A stretch of 64,000 nt of DNA from Crenothrix sp043729335. Lineage in GTDB: Bacteria; Pseudomonadota; Gammaproteobacteria; Methylococcales; Methylomonadaceae. This document shows, piece by piece, positions 32,747 to 42,687 of this stretch; the stretch's first letter is position 1, and each line of letters begins with the position of its first letter. A program made the translations under genes and the position numbers. Location of the stretch: NCBI RefSeq assembly GCF_043729335.1, contig NZ_JAYTLQ010000042.1, forward strand, positions 1 through 64,000. Reading direction: 5' to 3'. Under the pieces are notes generated by a model that made no database searches, was not told where the DNA came from, and saw only the letters and a program-made list of their open reading frames with translations.

Positions 32747-34480
32747 TTAGCGTTGGTTTTTTATTAATTTACGTGCATGATCAATAAGTACCTGTCTTTT
32801 AGTAATCAGGGTATAAGCCAACAAGCCCATGATTAAACCAAAAAACAAATTACCTATTGTAGAGCTCTGTTCCGGAGGTGTAACGCCCATGGGCGTTTTT
32901 ACCGCTGGCGGAACAGCTACTTTAGACGGTTGATATTCTGCATTTAAATCAGGCAGGCCTAAACTGCGCCACGCATCATAATCTTGCCAAATAGGATACT
33001 TGCCTTTCCAGTGATCTTTACTAAAATAAGGCGCTAAGCTCATACCGTGTATATTAGGAATACCTTTATCATCCAAAAATTCCTTATAAACCACCAGACT
33101 AATATCACCACCCTCACCTATACCATTAGTGGTAAAGGCTTTTTCAACGTGATCATGAAACATCCAGACACCGGGTCCAAAGCTGTGCAACCCGTCGTCA
33201 ACCCCACTTAACTCCAAATCAAGACGTTGGGCTGGCTCCATTCCAAAGACATCACGTTGGATATGGGAGTTTGGTCCGTTGTCTACCCCATCGTAATGGG
33301 TAATCGTGGGTTTATGGCCATGAAAATGCAATGCCATACTTTCAGTGTGGCCACCCAGTACGCGCAACTTGACCAATTTATCTTTATCCATTTCAATCAG
33401 TGATTCTCTGATTGTATAAGGCCACGAGCGGCCATTGAGCATGTAATAATCATCTATCGAATCGGTGATGTCGTATTCCATGTTCATGTGTTTAGCAATT
33501 AAACGGGGATCATTCGCTGAACGAGCGACCACTTCGTGTAATTCTTTATCCGCCGATTGATAATGCAAATCGTATTCACTGGCGTATTTTTCGCTAACCG
33601 CTACCGAAGGATGACGTACTTGCCCTGCCCCGACATTTAAGGTTTGTACCCAATTATTAGGCCGATTTTCTTCAACCACAAATATACCCTGCAATCCCAT
33701 AGAGATATGCGTGTGCGGCTGGACGTGGCAATGGTAATACATGGTGCCGGGTTGGCGCGGTTTAATCACGTAAGTTTTGGTTTCGCCGGGCATGGTATCC
33801 ATATTACTGGTTTGCCCCACGCCGTCATTGCCATTACCACCGCGGTCCATAAACGGATGGTCGATTCCATGTAAATGGATGGAATGCGGCAAATAATGGG
33901 TATTTTCTAAAACTATCCATATAGTATCGTCCTGCTCTACCCGAATAACCGGCGACGGTACGCGCAATAACGGGTTGGCAATCGGTTCATAAATGCTAAG
34001 TGTGGACATATCACGCGTTTTTGGTGCATACACCCAAAATGTTGGCTGAATTCCAGGCGCAATATCAAATGTTGTGATAGGCGATTTAACATCAGGCGAA
34101 CGACCATTCAACTCAACAACTTCCAGTTTAATGATTATTTTATCTGGATCGCCATCACCATCGACATCATCGGACATGGTAATAGCATCAGCAGCTAACT
34201 GTGTTTCCATTAATGTTTCCATGGAAATATTGTTAGTGCCCTTAACAAAAGCAGCAATATCAGCAGGATTATCTGGATTACAGAGTTTTGATTCCTGTAT
34301 GGCCACGCCATCAATAACTTGCGCTTTACGCCATTCAGGATCGGTAAAATTGGAACAGACATCCTCTGGCGACGTGATATCAACCTTTGCGGAAGGAGGT
34401 AAATCAGTCGCGGCCTGACCCTCTAAATGTGCAAAAAGCAGCACAGTGCTGCCGATAACGGCAAGAAGGTTTTTTCGCAT
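32747..34480 (-). CDS. Membrane-anchored two-domain multicopper oxidase
   Basis: The 577-residue product has a signal peptide (MRKNLLAVIGS...) and a C-terminal transmembrane helix (LFFGLIMGLLAYTLI), so the oxidase domains face the periplasm. Copper ligands are visible as HSIHLHG and YHCHVQPHTHISMG in the first half, and LHFHGH and WMFHDHVEK in the second. The Cys-containing type 1 copper motif HCHxxxH...M is in the first domain, and the second-domain motif lacks Cys; this order is that of two-domain oxidases rather than CueO. Copper or phenolic oxidation is possible; the substrate is unknown. GAGG precedes ATG 34480. Confidence 0.9.
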   Translation of the reverse strand: MRKNLLAVIGSTVLLFAHLEGQAATDLPPSAKVDITSPEDVCSNFTDPEWRKAQVIDGVAIQESKLCNPDNPADIAAFVKGTNNISMETLMETQLAADAITMSDDVDGDGDPDKIIIKLEVVELNGRSPDVKSPITTFDIAPGIQPTFWVYAPKTRDMSTLSIYEPIANPLLRVPSPVIRVEQDDTIWIVLENTHYLPHSIHLHGIDHPFMDRGGNGNDGVGQTSNMDTMPGETKTYVIKPRQPGTMYYHCHVQPHTHISMGLQGIFVVEENRPNNWVQTLNVGAGQVRHPSVAVSEKYASEYDLHYQSADKELHEVVARSANDPRLIAKHMNMEYDITDSIDDYYMLNGRSWPYTIRESLIEMDKDKLVKLRVLGGHTESMALHFHGHKPTITHYDGVDNGPNSHIQRDVFGMEPAQRLDLELSGVDDGLHSFGPGVWMFHDHVEKAFTTNGIGEGGDISLVVYKEFLDDKGIPNIHGMSLAPYFSKDHWKGKYPIWQDYDAWRSLGLPDLNAEYQPSKVAVPPAVKTPMGVTPPEQSSTIGNLFFGLIMGLLAYTLITKRQVLIDHARKLIKNQR

Positions 34481-35276
34481 ACAACGCCTCAAAAAATTAT
34501 GTAAAGAATTAACGCGCCATTTGCAGCGCTGGAATCAAATACTGGGTACTCATTTTACCTGAATAATGTGAACTGATGTTATTGCACAGCTAATGAAAAA
34601 TACAACATCCTCATGGATCACTTGCTTAACCCTTAAGATAGCTACTTTATCTATTGAATACCATTGTTTTGTGTAGCAACTAACGGGAAGGTAATTTATT
34701 TTCCGTAGCTAGAATAACACCATCGCGCATTAGACTAATAACGCTATAGGTCTAAAATCTCGTGCGCTCTCCCAGTCTGCACTTAATCCTATCTGCTAAT
34801 TTTGTAGAGTCAACAAAACTTGGCACGTTTTTAGTATGATTAGATGACTGTCTGGATGAATCACTTTAGCTATAGCTTTTGCAAATCAGGTACCCAACAA
34901 CTCTGACCAGTTCCAAGCTCAAACGTGCGTTAAGCTCTCATATTTTTGTGGTGGACTGCAAAAGCCCTGCTTTACTGGTAGATTTTTATGAAAATTCGTT
35001 GTGAGCCATATTTATATCTGCCAGCAATGGCTAGCATGATTGACTATTAGTCAGCTTTTAATTTTTGACTATTAATACTGGCTTATATTAATTTCAAATA
35101 CGTGACACAGATCACAATATTTGAAGCTAAGATCACACAAGTACAATAAAAAAACTATTATTACTTATAAATGAACCCTTGGCTGAGCGCAGCTCATTCA
35201 AAAATTACTTTTATTGATTTAAGCTTGTTTTGCGATTGCCGCATTGCAGAAAAGGTTATCCGTTGAGATTAAAATT
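34481..35276. other. Long non-coding stretch between divergent oxidase and membrane protein genes
   Basis: Nearly 800 bases with no convincing reading frame. It must contain the promoters for the multicopper oxidase (leftward) and the membrane protein at 35277 (rightward). A CRP/FNR-like dyad is at 35101-35116. I see no rRNA, tRNA or known riboswitch. Confidence 0.5.
35101..35116. promoter_or_regulatory. CRP-like dyad CGTGACACAGATCACA
   Basis: The sequence fits the CRP pattern TGTGA-N6-TCACA at nine of ten positions (CGTGA-CACAGA-TCACA). It lies about 160 bases before the membrane protein gene at 35277. A single site without a known regulator is only suggestive. Confidence 0.4.
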
Positions 35277-35921
35277 ATGACAGAATCAATAGTAACAATC
35301 GTTCTTGGTTCGTTTGTTATCTGGAATTTAGTGACCCGATATCAAACTATTAACAGTCACTCATTTATAAAAAATGCTCAAATTACTGTGTTTATTTTTG
35401 CGTCTTTCGCTGTAGGCTTAAGCATGGTAAACGCAGATAAAACAATAAAAATAGCGCATTTACTGGAGCAACACCATTCACTTAAAATGCTGTTATTTGC
35501 TTCACCGGCTTTACTGCCCATCATTTTTAAAGTATTGCAAGGATCAACTTTTTCGTCTGCCTTCACGTTAAATGCAGATGTTATTGTCATGCCCCTGGTT
35601 ATGTTTTTTACCCTAAAGTTTTTCTTAATTCCAGAAAATCATAAGCTATTTCTGATGCTCTACTTTATAACATTTTTTATTGCTTTGGGATTTATTCATA
35701 GCGTATTAGGCGGTATTCTTGCCAGTTTCAACATTGCGCTAATGGTTGCCAGTTTTTTTAATCACAGCGTCCTATCTATAGATTTGAACAGTTTATTCGA
35801 CTTATTTGAACAAGTGGGGGTCGCATCACCGGCTATTAAATGGTTTATTCTTATTGCATCCACATTAGTCGGATTAAATGGTAGCCTGAGTAGCCAATGG
35901 CTGAGGGAGCTACTGCGCTGA
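35277..35921 (+). CDS. Multi-spanning membrane protein, hypothetical
   Basis: The 214-residue product (MTESIVTIVLGSFVIW...) consists almost entirely of hydrophobic helices, about six, joined by short loops, with a Ser/Asn-rich last third. No motif identifies a family. The start at 35277 is preferred over 35244 because the extra N-terminal residues are not membrane-like. Its 3' end overlaps the convergent TolC-like gene by 12 bases. It is not obviously part of the neighbouring operons. Confidence 0.65.
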   Translation: MTESIVTIVLGSFVIWNLVTRYQTINSHSFIKNAQITVFIFASFAVGLSMVNADKTIKIAHLLEQHHSLKMLLFASPALLPIIFKVLQGSTFSSAFTLNADVIVMPLVMFFTLKFFLIPENHKLFLMLYFITFFIALGFIHSVLGGILASFNIALMVASFFNHSVLSIDLNSLFDLFEQVGVASPAIKWFILIASTLVGLNGSLSSQWLRELLR

Positions 35922-37298
35922 TTTAGTCGGATTCTTTTTAGCTAGGTCAGATTTTTCAGGGGTAGTGCCTGCCACCAACCAGCTGTTCAATTTAATAACT
36001 TCATCAGCAAGTAGTCGCCCTGCCTGATAATACAACATGCTGTATGCCTTAATGTAGCGATAACGCGCCTCACGCTGTATTTTACGAGACTCGGAAAGCT
36101 GCTTTTCGGCATTGAGCAAATCAACAATAGTAACCACCCCTAATTCATAGCCTTCTATCATGGCATCTCTGGATTTCTCACTGGCCTCTAGCTGGCGATC
36201 AGTCGCTAGGCTACGTGCTGGCGAAGAGGTCATATCCAGATAAGCGGCACGGGTTTTTTGTTCCAGTTCACGCAATTTTTGTTCGCGTCTGGCTTCATTA
36301 AGTCCTTTTCGGCCTTGAGCTTCCTTTACAGTCGCGCTGGTAATACCGCCTTCGTAGAGTGGAATAGTGGCTTCAACACCTAAAGTACCTATATCGAAAG
36401 CCGGAGATGAGTTTCCACTACTGGTAAAAGCCGTATCGTTGTAGGTACCGCTTACTTGTAATTCAACACGCGGCAAATGTCCCGCTTGATAACCCGTAAT
36501 ACTGCGTTTGGCAGAATCAACAGCATAATTCAATGCTTTCAAATCAGGATTAAGTTTTCCCGCATCATCTATCCAAGTTGCAACATTATTTTGAGGCGGT
36601 GTCTGGTTAAAATTTAGACGAACCGACTGAACACTGGTTACCTTGTCACCGGTTAATTCGCGCAATTTTTCCAAGGCAATATTGGCCTCATTGTCACTGT
36701 CGATTAACTCGGTACGTAAGGTTTCAGTTTTTGCCTGTATTGTGTAAAGATCGGTAATTAAAGCTAATTGTCGTGATTGCAGACTCTCTACGCGTGCGAG
36801 CTGTTTCACAGTAGAGTCCAATTCAGTAGCAATAATTTCGCGCTTATCACTGGCTTCCAGTGCTTCCATATAACTGTCAACAAGATCGACTATCAATTTT
36901 TGATGAGCTGCCTGTAATTCTTCCTCTTTCTGCGAAGTTTGGGCTTTTTGGCTTTTCATCAATAGATACGCTTTTGCATCAAACAAAGGCTGACGGGCAT
37001 TGATGCTGGCAACGTTACCTTCAAATTGATCATCTTGGACAGGCCTTATAACTTGCCCACGTTGGTTTCGAGTTTCTTCCGAATGAAATCGATTCAAAGA
37101 ATAGTTGCCTCTAATACTAACTTTAGGCAATAACTGACCAAAAGCTTGATCTTCCTGGGCACGAGCCACCTCTAAAGCGAATTCACTGCCACTGAGTTCA
37201 GGCGATGCCAAGACAGCTCGTTTATAAAGCGACAACAAATCATCAGCACACACTGGCAGACTAACTAATAACATTCCTAAATAAATAAATGGTCGCAC
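35910..37298 (-). CDS. TolC-family outer-membrane efflux/secretion channel
   Basis: The 462-residue product has a signal peptide (MLLVSLPVCA) and the duplicated TolC helical pattern, with LLSLYKRAVLASPELSGSEFALEVARAQEDQAFGQLLPKVSIRGNYS at the start and a mirrored second half (YEGGITSATVKEAQGRKGLNEARR, GYELGVVTIVDLLNAEKQLSESR). It forms the outer-membrane tunnel of a type I secretion or efflux machine. GTG 37298 is preferred because GAGGA lies upstream and it follows the adaptor stop by four bases; a TTG at 37313 lacks a site. No ABC transporter gene is adjacent. Confidence 0.9.
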   Translation of the reverse strand: MRPFIYLGMLLVSLPVCADDLLSLYKRAVLASPELSGSEFALEVARAQEDQAFGQLLPKVSIRGNYSLNRFHSEETRNQRGQVIRPVQDDQFEGNVASINARQPLFDAKAYLLMKSQKAQTSQKEEELQAAHQKLIVDLVDSYMEALEASDKREIIATELDSTVKQLARVESLQSRQLALITDLYTIQAKTETLRTELIDSDNEANIALEKLRELTGDKVTSVQSVRLNFNQTPPQNNVATWIDDAGKLNPDLKALNYAVDSAKRSITGYQAGHLPRVELQVSGTYNDTAFTSSGNSSPAFDIGTLGVEATIPLYEGGITSATVKEAQGRKGLNEARREQKLRELEQKTRAAYLDMTSSPARSLATDRQLEASEKSRDAMIEGYELGVVTIVDLLNAEKQLSESRKIQREARYRYIKAYSMLYYQAGRLLADEVIKLNSWLVAGTTPEKSDLAKKNPTKSAQ

Positions 37299-37302
37299 GC
37301 GC

Positions 37303-38703
37303 CTAATCCTCAATTAACGAGCGAGCAAATATATTACTGAACGGTTGTGCTAAATATTCAAAAAAAGTACGGTCGCCCGTATTAATCAGCACTTCAGCAG
37401 GCATACCGGGCATTAAAATCAATCCGCGCTTGCGCAATTCTTCCAGCCCAGCTTTATCCACCTCTACTTTGGCCAGATAATAGCTAGGTTGCTGCTGATT
37501 TCTTTCATCCAGCATTATATCGGCAGACAACTTCATAAGACGGCCATCAACTTTCGGTGTTTTAGCACTTTTAAATGCGCTAAACCGAACTTCAGTACTT
37601 TGGCCAATATGCACCCGATCAATATCCACAGGTGAAACCCGCGCTTCCACAATTAATTTTTCCTGTTGCGGTACAATATCCAGCAAATTTCCACCTTCAC
37701 CCGGCTGGCCAGGCTGAGAACCCGGCGCAATAACCGCACCTACCGTGTAAATCTTAAGATTCATGACCATACCGGCTTCTGGCGCCTTGATAAGGGTGCG
37801 GGTAACGGTATCATTTAGCCATTCAATTTTTTCCCGCAACTCAGAAAGCTCGGTCTGAACCTTACTCAACTCATCAATAACTTCCTTCTGAAAATCTTTG
37901 TCAATCTGCAAGACTTTCAAACCAATTTCACTGATTTGCGTTTGTGCGGTGGCAATATCAGCAACAAAATTACCATGGTCGCCTTGCGCTTCCGTAAGAC
38001 GGCGCTCCAGTTCGCTGACCTTGGGCCTTTCCACGTAACCTTTAACGAGCATGGCACGCATATCTGTCAAATCTTTATTCAAGGAGTTGGCTAAATTATT
38101 ACGGCTAAATTTTTGAGATTTAATACCTTCAATCTTAGCCAATAATTGCTGGTGTTGTTCTTTTAGTATTCCAATTTGACCCTGGCGTGACTGCCTACGC
38201 ACGACAAAGGATTGGGTCTGGACGCGCATAGCTTCCTGCGCCCTCACGTCTTTGTTTTCATTTTTTAGGCTTTCAGGATAGTTAATGGCCGCTTTGCCAT
38301 CTCTTTCGGAAATTAACCGTGCTTCACGGGCTAAGGCAGAAAAAAACTGGCCGCGCAAGGTTTGCAACTGCGCCTTAGAAGAAGTGTCTTCCAGTTCTAT
38401 CAGAATTTGGCCTTTGCTGACCATATCGCCATTATGAATATGAATGGCTTTAACAATACCGCCTTCCAAATGCTGTACTGTTTTATGCTCACCTTCGACT
38501 TTAATACTACCGGGCGCTAAGGCTGCACTCCCTAGCGGTGCCCAATAAGCCCAGCCGCCCAGAAATACAAAAACAAACAGGATAATGCAATAGCCCAAGT
38601 ATCGGACGGGGCGGTCATCTGAAAAACGTACCAAATCTGCCTGGGCAGGGTCTTGAAGGGAGGCCGCATTAGATTTTTTAGCTGGATTGATTAATAAACT
38701 CAT
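37303..38703 (-). CDS. HlyD-family type I secretion periplasmic adaptor
   Basis: The 466-residue protein has a cytoplasmic N-terminus, one membrane helix (residues 38-58), the lipoyl half-motif VEGEHKTVQHLEGGIVKAIHIHNGDMVSKGQ, a long coiled coil (about residues 100-300), the second lipoyl half (IKAPEAGMVMNLKIYTVGAVI), and the closing beta-barrel with VDIDRVHIGQ. This is the PrtE/HlyD type of adaptor linking an inner-membrane ABC exporter with TolC. The ABC partner (PrtD/HlyB type) is missing here, so it must lie elsewhere or belong to a non-adjacent locus. Confidence 0.92.
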   Translation of the reverse strand: MSLLINPAKKSNAASLQDPAQADLVRFSDDRPVRYLGYCIILFVFVFLGGWAYWAPLGSAALAPGSIKVEGEHKTVQHLEGGIVKAIHIHNGDMVSKGQILIELEDTSSKAQLQTLRGQFFSALAREARLISERDGKAAINYPESLKNENKDVRAQEAMRVQTQSFVVRRQSRQGQIGILKEQHQQLLAKIEGIKSQKFSRNNLANSLNKDLTDMRAMLVKGYVERPKVSELERRLTEAQGDHGNFVADIATAQTQISEIGLKVLQIDKDFQKEVIDELSKVQTELSELREKIEWLNDTVTRTLIKAPEAGMVMNLKIYTVGAVIAPGSQPGQPGEGGNLLDIVPQQEKLIVEARVSPVDIDRVHIGQSTEVRFSAFKSAKTPKVDGRLMKLSADIMLDERNQQQPSYYLAKVEVDKAGLEELRKRGLILMPGMPAEVLINTGDRTFFEYLAQPFSNIFARSLIED

Positions 38704-38761
38704 CTTGCAATTTTTTATTTATACGTATACTGGCGATATGATTTTTGCAAAAAAGCATATT

Positions 38762-40729
38762 CTATCGAGTACTGGTTAATATATCCCTATTTTCCTCTTT
38801 CCAAATTAAATCCCCTATTTCACAGGGCGGTACGAAACCGGAAACCGCACCCATCAAGATCGACCTAATCAATTCAAAGTCGTCTTCTCGGGTGGCGTGT
38901 CTTAATTTAATGAGCATTTTTTCAAGTGATGTCCAGGGGATTACATGCTCTTCTGCACGCATGATTCGTTTGTGGGAGGTCTCGGAAACATTGTCACCGA
39001 TTAATAGCTCCTCGTATAACTTTTCACCTGGCCTAAGCCCGGTAAAACTGATTTCTATTTCACCATTGGGATGGTGCTCTTCTTTTATCTCCAAACCGCT
39101 AAGATGGATCATGCGTTTTGCTAAATCAAGAATGCGGATAGGTTCGCCCATATCCAGCACAAACACATCGCCGCCTTGCCCCATCGCCCCAGCTTGTATA
39201 ACTAATTGTGACGCCTCAGGGATAGTCATAAAATAACGAATAACCCGTTCATCAGTAACCGTAACCGGTCCGCCACGGGCTATTTGCTCCCTAAACAGGG
39301 GTACTACAGAGCCGGAAGAACCGAGCACATTACCAAAGCGCACCATCGTAAAACGTGTCTGATGATTAATACCGGCATCTAAACTTAATGCTTGCAAAAT
39401 CAATTCAGCAAACCGTTTGGTGGCCCCCATAGTATTGGTTGGCCTAACTGCTTTATCAGTTGAAATTAATACAAACGTTTCAACATTAGCCTGCATGGCC
39501 GCCTGGGCAGTATGCAATGTGCCAAATACATTATTCCAGATGGCTTCGCCAGGGTTTTTTTCCACCATCGGTACATGCTTGTAAGCAGCGGTATGATAGA
39601 TAGTTTGAACCTTAAAAGTCCGACAGACTTTTTCAATACGATCTGCATTAACGACAGACCCCAATACAGAAACAATTTCTATATTGGCGGCGTTTTTTAT
39701 TTTTTTCAGCAGATAATTCAACTCTTTTTCAATTTCATACAGCGCAAATTCACACAACTCAAAAAGCACTACTGACGCCGGTTGTAACTGAATAATCTGC
39801 CGACATAGCTCCGATCCAATTGAACCTCCAGCCCCGGTTATCATCACCACTTTATCAGCAATATTAGCATGCAATAATGATTGATCCGGCGCAACAGGAT
39901 CGCGTCCAAGAAGATCGGCAATATCCACTTCCTGAAGTGTATCGAAAGTCACTCTGCCTTGGGCAATATCAGATAATCCCGGCATTGACATCACATGTAC
40001 CGCATAAGGCTCAAGCAAGCGTATGATTTCGCTTTTTCGGGCACGTTGTGCTGAAGGAATGGCCAACAAAATATCCGAAACACCATGCCTTTTCATCAGG
40101 TAACTTAAAGAGCTTAGTGGATAAATGCGTAAACCGTTGACTTTTTGTTTATGCAACAAATCATCATCATCAATAAAAGCAACGGGTCTGAACTCTCGTC
40201 CATAAACTAATGCAGACGCCAATTGCACGCCGGCACTGCCAGCACCGTAAATAATAACGCTTTTTTTGCCGCCTTCCAGAACATTAATACTTTCTCCATT
40301 GCGAAAATGAATTTCACCTAAATACCAGCGCGCAATAAAGCGACTGCCAGCAATCAATACCATGAAAACCAGCCAATTTAAGGGAAAAAGTGTGTGTGGG
40401 ATGCTTTTTATGTCTATTTGCAAAAATACAAAACTAAACACCAGCGCATAAAGGGTTGTCGCCTGGATAATTGTCCATAGCGATCGTACTTCCATATAGC
40501 GGATAATGGCGCGATAAAGCCCTAATTTAAGAAAAATAGGCACAGCAATAATCGGTGCTAATGCAAATAAATACCACTCACTGCCTTTCGGAGTATACAA
40601 AACACCCAGACGCAAATAAAATGCAACCCAAAGCGCAAGTAACGCGAGGAGTACATCAGCACCAATTAATATCAGCGCTTTTGTACTCCTTGAAAGCTCT
40701 ACAAACCATTGAGCCAATTGTGATCCCAT
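38762..40729 (-). CDS. Membrane-bound nucleotide-sugar dehydratase, CapD/WbpM/PglF type
   Basis: The 655-residue protein has four membrane helices in its first 130 residues, a first Rossmann region (VIIYGAGSAGVQLASAL near residue 140) and the catalytic SDR domain (VMITGAGGSIGSELC near residue 290) with STDKAVRPTNTMGATKRFAE. Such enzymes are UDP-GlcNAc 4,6-dehydratases that start the synthesis of bacillosamine, QuiNAc or FucNAc sugars. Downstream aminotransferase, acetyltransferase and sugar transferase genes in the same operon fit a PglF-PglE-PglD-PglC route to a diacetyl-diaminosugar carrier lipid. Confidence 0.9.
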   Translation of the reverse strand: MGSQLAQWFVELSRSTKALILIGADVLLALLALWVAFYLRLGVLYTPKGSEWYLFALAPIIAVPIFLKLGLYRAIIRYMEVRSLWTIIQATTLYALVFSFVFLQIDIKSIPHTLFPLNWLVFMVLIAGSRFIARWYLGEIHFRNGESINVLEGGKKSVIIYGAGSAGVQLASALVYGREFRPVAFIDDDDLLHKQKVNGLRIYPLSSLSYLMKRHGVSDILLAIPSAQRARKSEIIRLLEPYAVHVMSMPGLSDIAQGRVTFDTLQEVDIADLLGRDPVAPDQSLLHANIADKVVMITGAGGSIGSELCRQIIQLQPASVVLFELCEFALYEIEKELNYLLKKIKNAANIEIVSVLGSVVNADRIEKVCRTFKVQTIYHTAAYKHVPMVEKNPGEAIWNNVFGTLHTAQAAMQANVETFVLISTDKAVRPTNTMGATKRFAELILQALSLDAGINHQTRFTMVRFGNVLGSSGSVVPLFREQIARGGPVTVTDERVIRYFMTIPEASQLVIQAGAMGQGGDVFVLDMGEPIRILDLAKRMIHLSGLEIKEEHHPNGEIEISFTGLRPGEKLYEELLIGDNVSETSHKRIMRAEEHVIPWTSLEKMLIKLRHATREDDFELIRSILMGAVSGFVPPCEIGDLIWKEENRDILTSTR

Positions 40730-40883
40730 ATATTCTCTAAATATTTAGATTCGCCAGAACGACTGCTTATTGATAACCTGGTTTATTATAACCGATTCAT
40801 CGGTTGTACCGGCCATAGCCAACCACGCAATAGCTGAACCCGAAAGCTCCAGTATTAATCTATTTGCAATGAAGGACGGGTAA

Positions 40884-42059
40884 TTATTTTGATGCTTTCG
40901 CCATTACTTTAACAATGGCATCACATGTTTTTTGGACTTCAAAATCAGTTAATGTAGGATGCACTAAAAACATTAGGCTAGTTTCTCCCAATTTTTTTGC
41001 TACAGCCAAGCGTTTTTCAGGCCGCCATGTTGTGTTCTCAAATGCTTTTTCTAAATAAACTTCAGAACAAGATCCAGAATAACATGGAACATCACTGGCA
41101 ATAATTTCATTTAAAATACGATCGCGATCCCAACCCGTTGCAAGCGCTTCCAAGCGTACAAATACATAACACTTGTAGGCTGCATGTTCAATATAATCTG
41201 GCAAAACAGGAACCCTGAGCGCGGTAATTTCACGGGCAGTATTCCAAATCCTGTTAGCATTGGCTTGGCGTTTTTCTGTCCAGTCAGGCATACACAACAG
41301 CTGATGCCTACCTAATACGCCTTGTATTTCTGTCATTCGCCAGTTAGTACCAAAGCTATCATGGAGCCATTTAAATCCTGCCGGGTGCTCTGTGCTGTAT
41401 ACAGACTCCCAAGATTTTCCATGATCCTTGAAAGACCACATTTTTGACCACAGCGCTTTATTATTAGTGGTGACCATGCCGCCTTCCCCACCTGTGGTCA
41501 TAATTTTATCCTGACAAAATGACCACGCACCAATATGGCCTATTGATCCAACAGATTTTCCTCGGTATTTTGCCCCATGCGCTTGAGCGCAATCTTCGAT
41601 CACATACAAGTTATGCTGGTCTGCCAACGCCATAATGTCATCCATCTCACACGGCCAACCAGCCAAATGTACACACACAATGGCTTTGGTTCGATTTGTA
41701 ATGACTTTGGCAATGGTACTGGCTGAAATATTTTGCGAATCCGCCTCTATATCTGCAAATACTGGGCTAGCACCTGCATTTACTATAGAGGATATCGACG
41801 CTATAAAGGTACGGGAAGTCACAATCACTTCGTCACCGGCACCAATATCTAATGCTTTGAAAGCCACATCCAAAGCGACAGTTCCATTTGCTAGAGCCAC
41901 CGCATAGGCACAATCTGCAAAGGCTGCAAATTCTTTCTCAAATATGCGACATTCACTACCTGTCCAATAATTAACCTTATTTGACAAGAGAACCTGTCGA
42001 ACCGCATCGGCTTCTTCAACTGAATAACTGGGCCACGGAGAAAAATTCGTATTTAACAT
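40884..42059 (-). CDS. DegT/DnrJ/EryC1-family sugar aminotransferase (PglE-like)
   Basis: The 391-residue PLP enzyme shows EVIVTSRTFIASISSIVNAGASPVFADIE near residue 70, the VIEDCAQAHGAKYRGKSVGSIGHIGAWSF block with QDKIMTTGGEGGMVTT carrying the PLP lysine, and HDSFGTNWRMTEIQG. It would aminate the 4-keto sugar made by the CapD-like dehydratase. ATG 42059 is preferred over the upstream TTG at 42095. It lies between the acetyltransferase and dehydratase genes on the same strand. Confidence 0.9.
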   Translation of the reverse strand: MLNTNFSPWPSYSVEEADAVRQVLLSNKVNYWTGSECRIFEKEFAAFADCAYAVALANGTVALDVAFKALDIGAGDEVIVTSRTFIASISSIVNAGASPVFADIEADSQNISASTIAKVITNRTKAIVCVHLAGWPCEMDDIMALADQHNLYVIEDCAQAHGAKYRGKSVGSIGHIGAWSFCQDKIMTTGGEGGMVTTNNKALWSKMWSFKDHGKSWESVYSTEHPAGFKWLHDSFGTNWRMTEIQGVLGRHQLLCMPDWTEKRQANANRIWNTAREITALRVPVLPDYIEHAAYKCYVFVRLEALATGWDRDRILNEIIASDVPCYSGSCSEVYLEKAFENTTWRPEKRLAVAKKLGETSLMFLVHPTLTDFEVQKTCDAIVKVMAKASK

Positions 42060-42069
42060 ATCATTTGAA

Positions 42070-42687
42070 TTAAACAGCTCTCGCTGGAATACCAACGACA
42101 GTCAGGCCATCGGAAATATTATTCACAACGACTGCTCCAGCCCCAACCACTACTTGACAACCAATTGAAATACATTGTTTTATGCTCGAACCTATACCTA
42201 ACCAAGTTAACGCTCCTATTATTACAGTACCAGCGACATTGACTCCTGGGCCAATATGAACCCCATGCCCTATCGTGCAATCATGATCTACCGTAGCAGA
42301 GGTATTCACAATACTCGCTGCACCAATCTTTACAAAAGGATTAATGACAGCACCCGCCATAACGACACATCCTTGGCCAATTTCTGAATAGCCACTTACC
42401 GTTGCAAATGGATGAATCAATGTGGTTAAATTAAACCCCTGTGAAATCAGGCACATCGATTTATCATAACGTATTGAGTTACTGCCAATAGCAACAATAA
42501 CGCCATTATACGCATTGGAATTTTTAACTAGACCCTCTGTATTTCCTAACACATTCCACGGACCATTAGTACTGACAGCAGGCCAATTATCATCATAAAA
42601 ATGAATTTCATTCCAGCCACAAAGCTCGGCAATCTCAGCAACCACCTTACCGTGCCCACTCGCCCCTAAAATCGCCAATCTTTTCAT
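42070..42687 (-). CDS. Sugar O/N-acetyltransferase, NeuD/PglD family
   Basis: The 205-residue protein has the PglD-type N-terminal Rossmann domain (LAILGASGHGKVVAEIAELCGW) and a left-handed beta-helix with hexapeptide repeats (VVMAGAVINPFVKIGAASIVNTSATVDHDCTIGHGVHIGPGVNVAG). The His in the TVDHDCTIGHG segment is the expected catalytic base. The enzyme would N-acetylate the 4-amino sugar from the neighbouring aminotransferase. Its ATG touches the stop of the sugar transferase gene, indicating coupling. Confidence 0.92.
   Translation of the reverse strand: MKRLAILGASGHGKVVAEIAELCGWNEIHFYDDNWPAVSTNGPWNVLGNTEGLVKNSNAYNGVIVAIGSNSIRYDKSMCLISQGFNLTTLIHPFATVSGYSEIGQGCVVMAGAVINPFVKIGAASIVNTSATVDHDCTIGHGVHIGPGVNVAGTVIIGALTWLGIGSSIKQCISIGCQVVVGAGAVVVNNISDGLTVVGIPARAV

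Noticed and set aside
34481..35276. Possible small RNA or riboswitch in the long gap
   Set aside because: I could not find a conserved-looking structure or promoter-terminator pair. Only the CRP-like dyad stood out.
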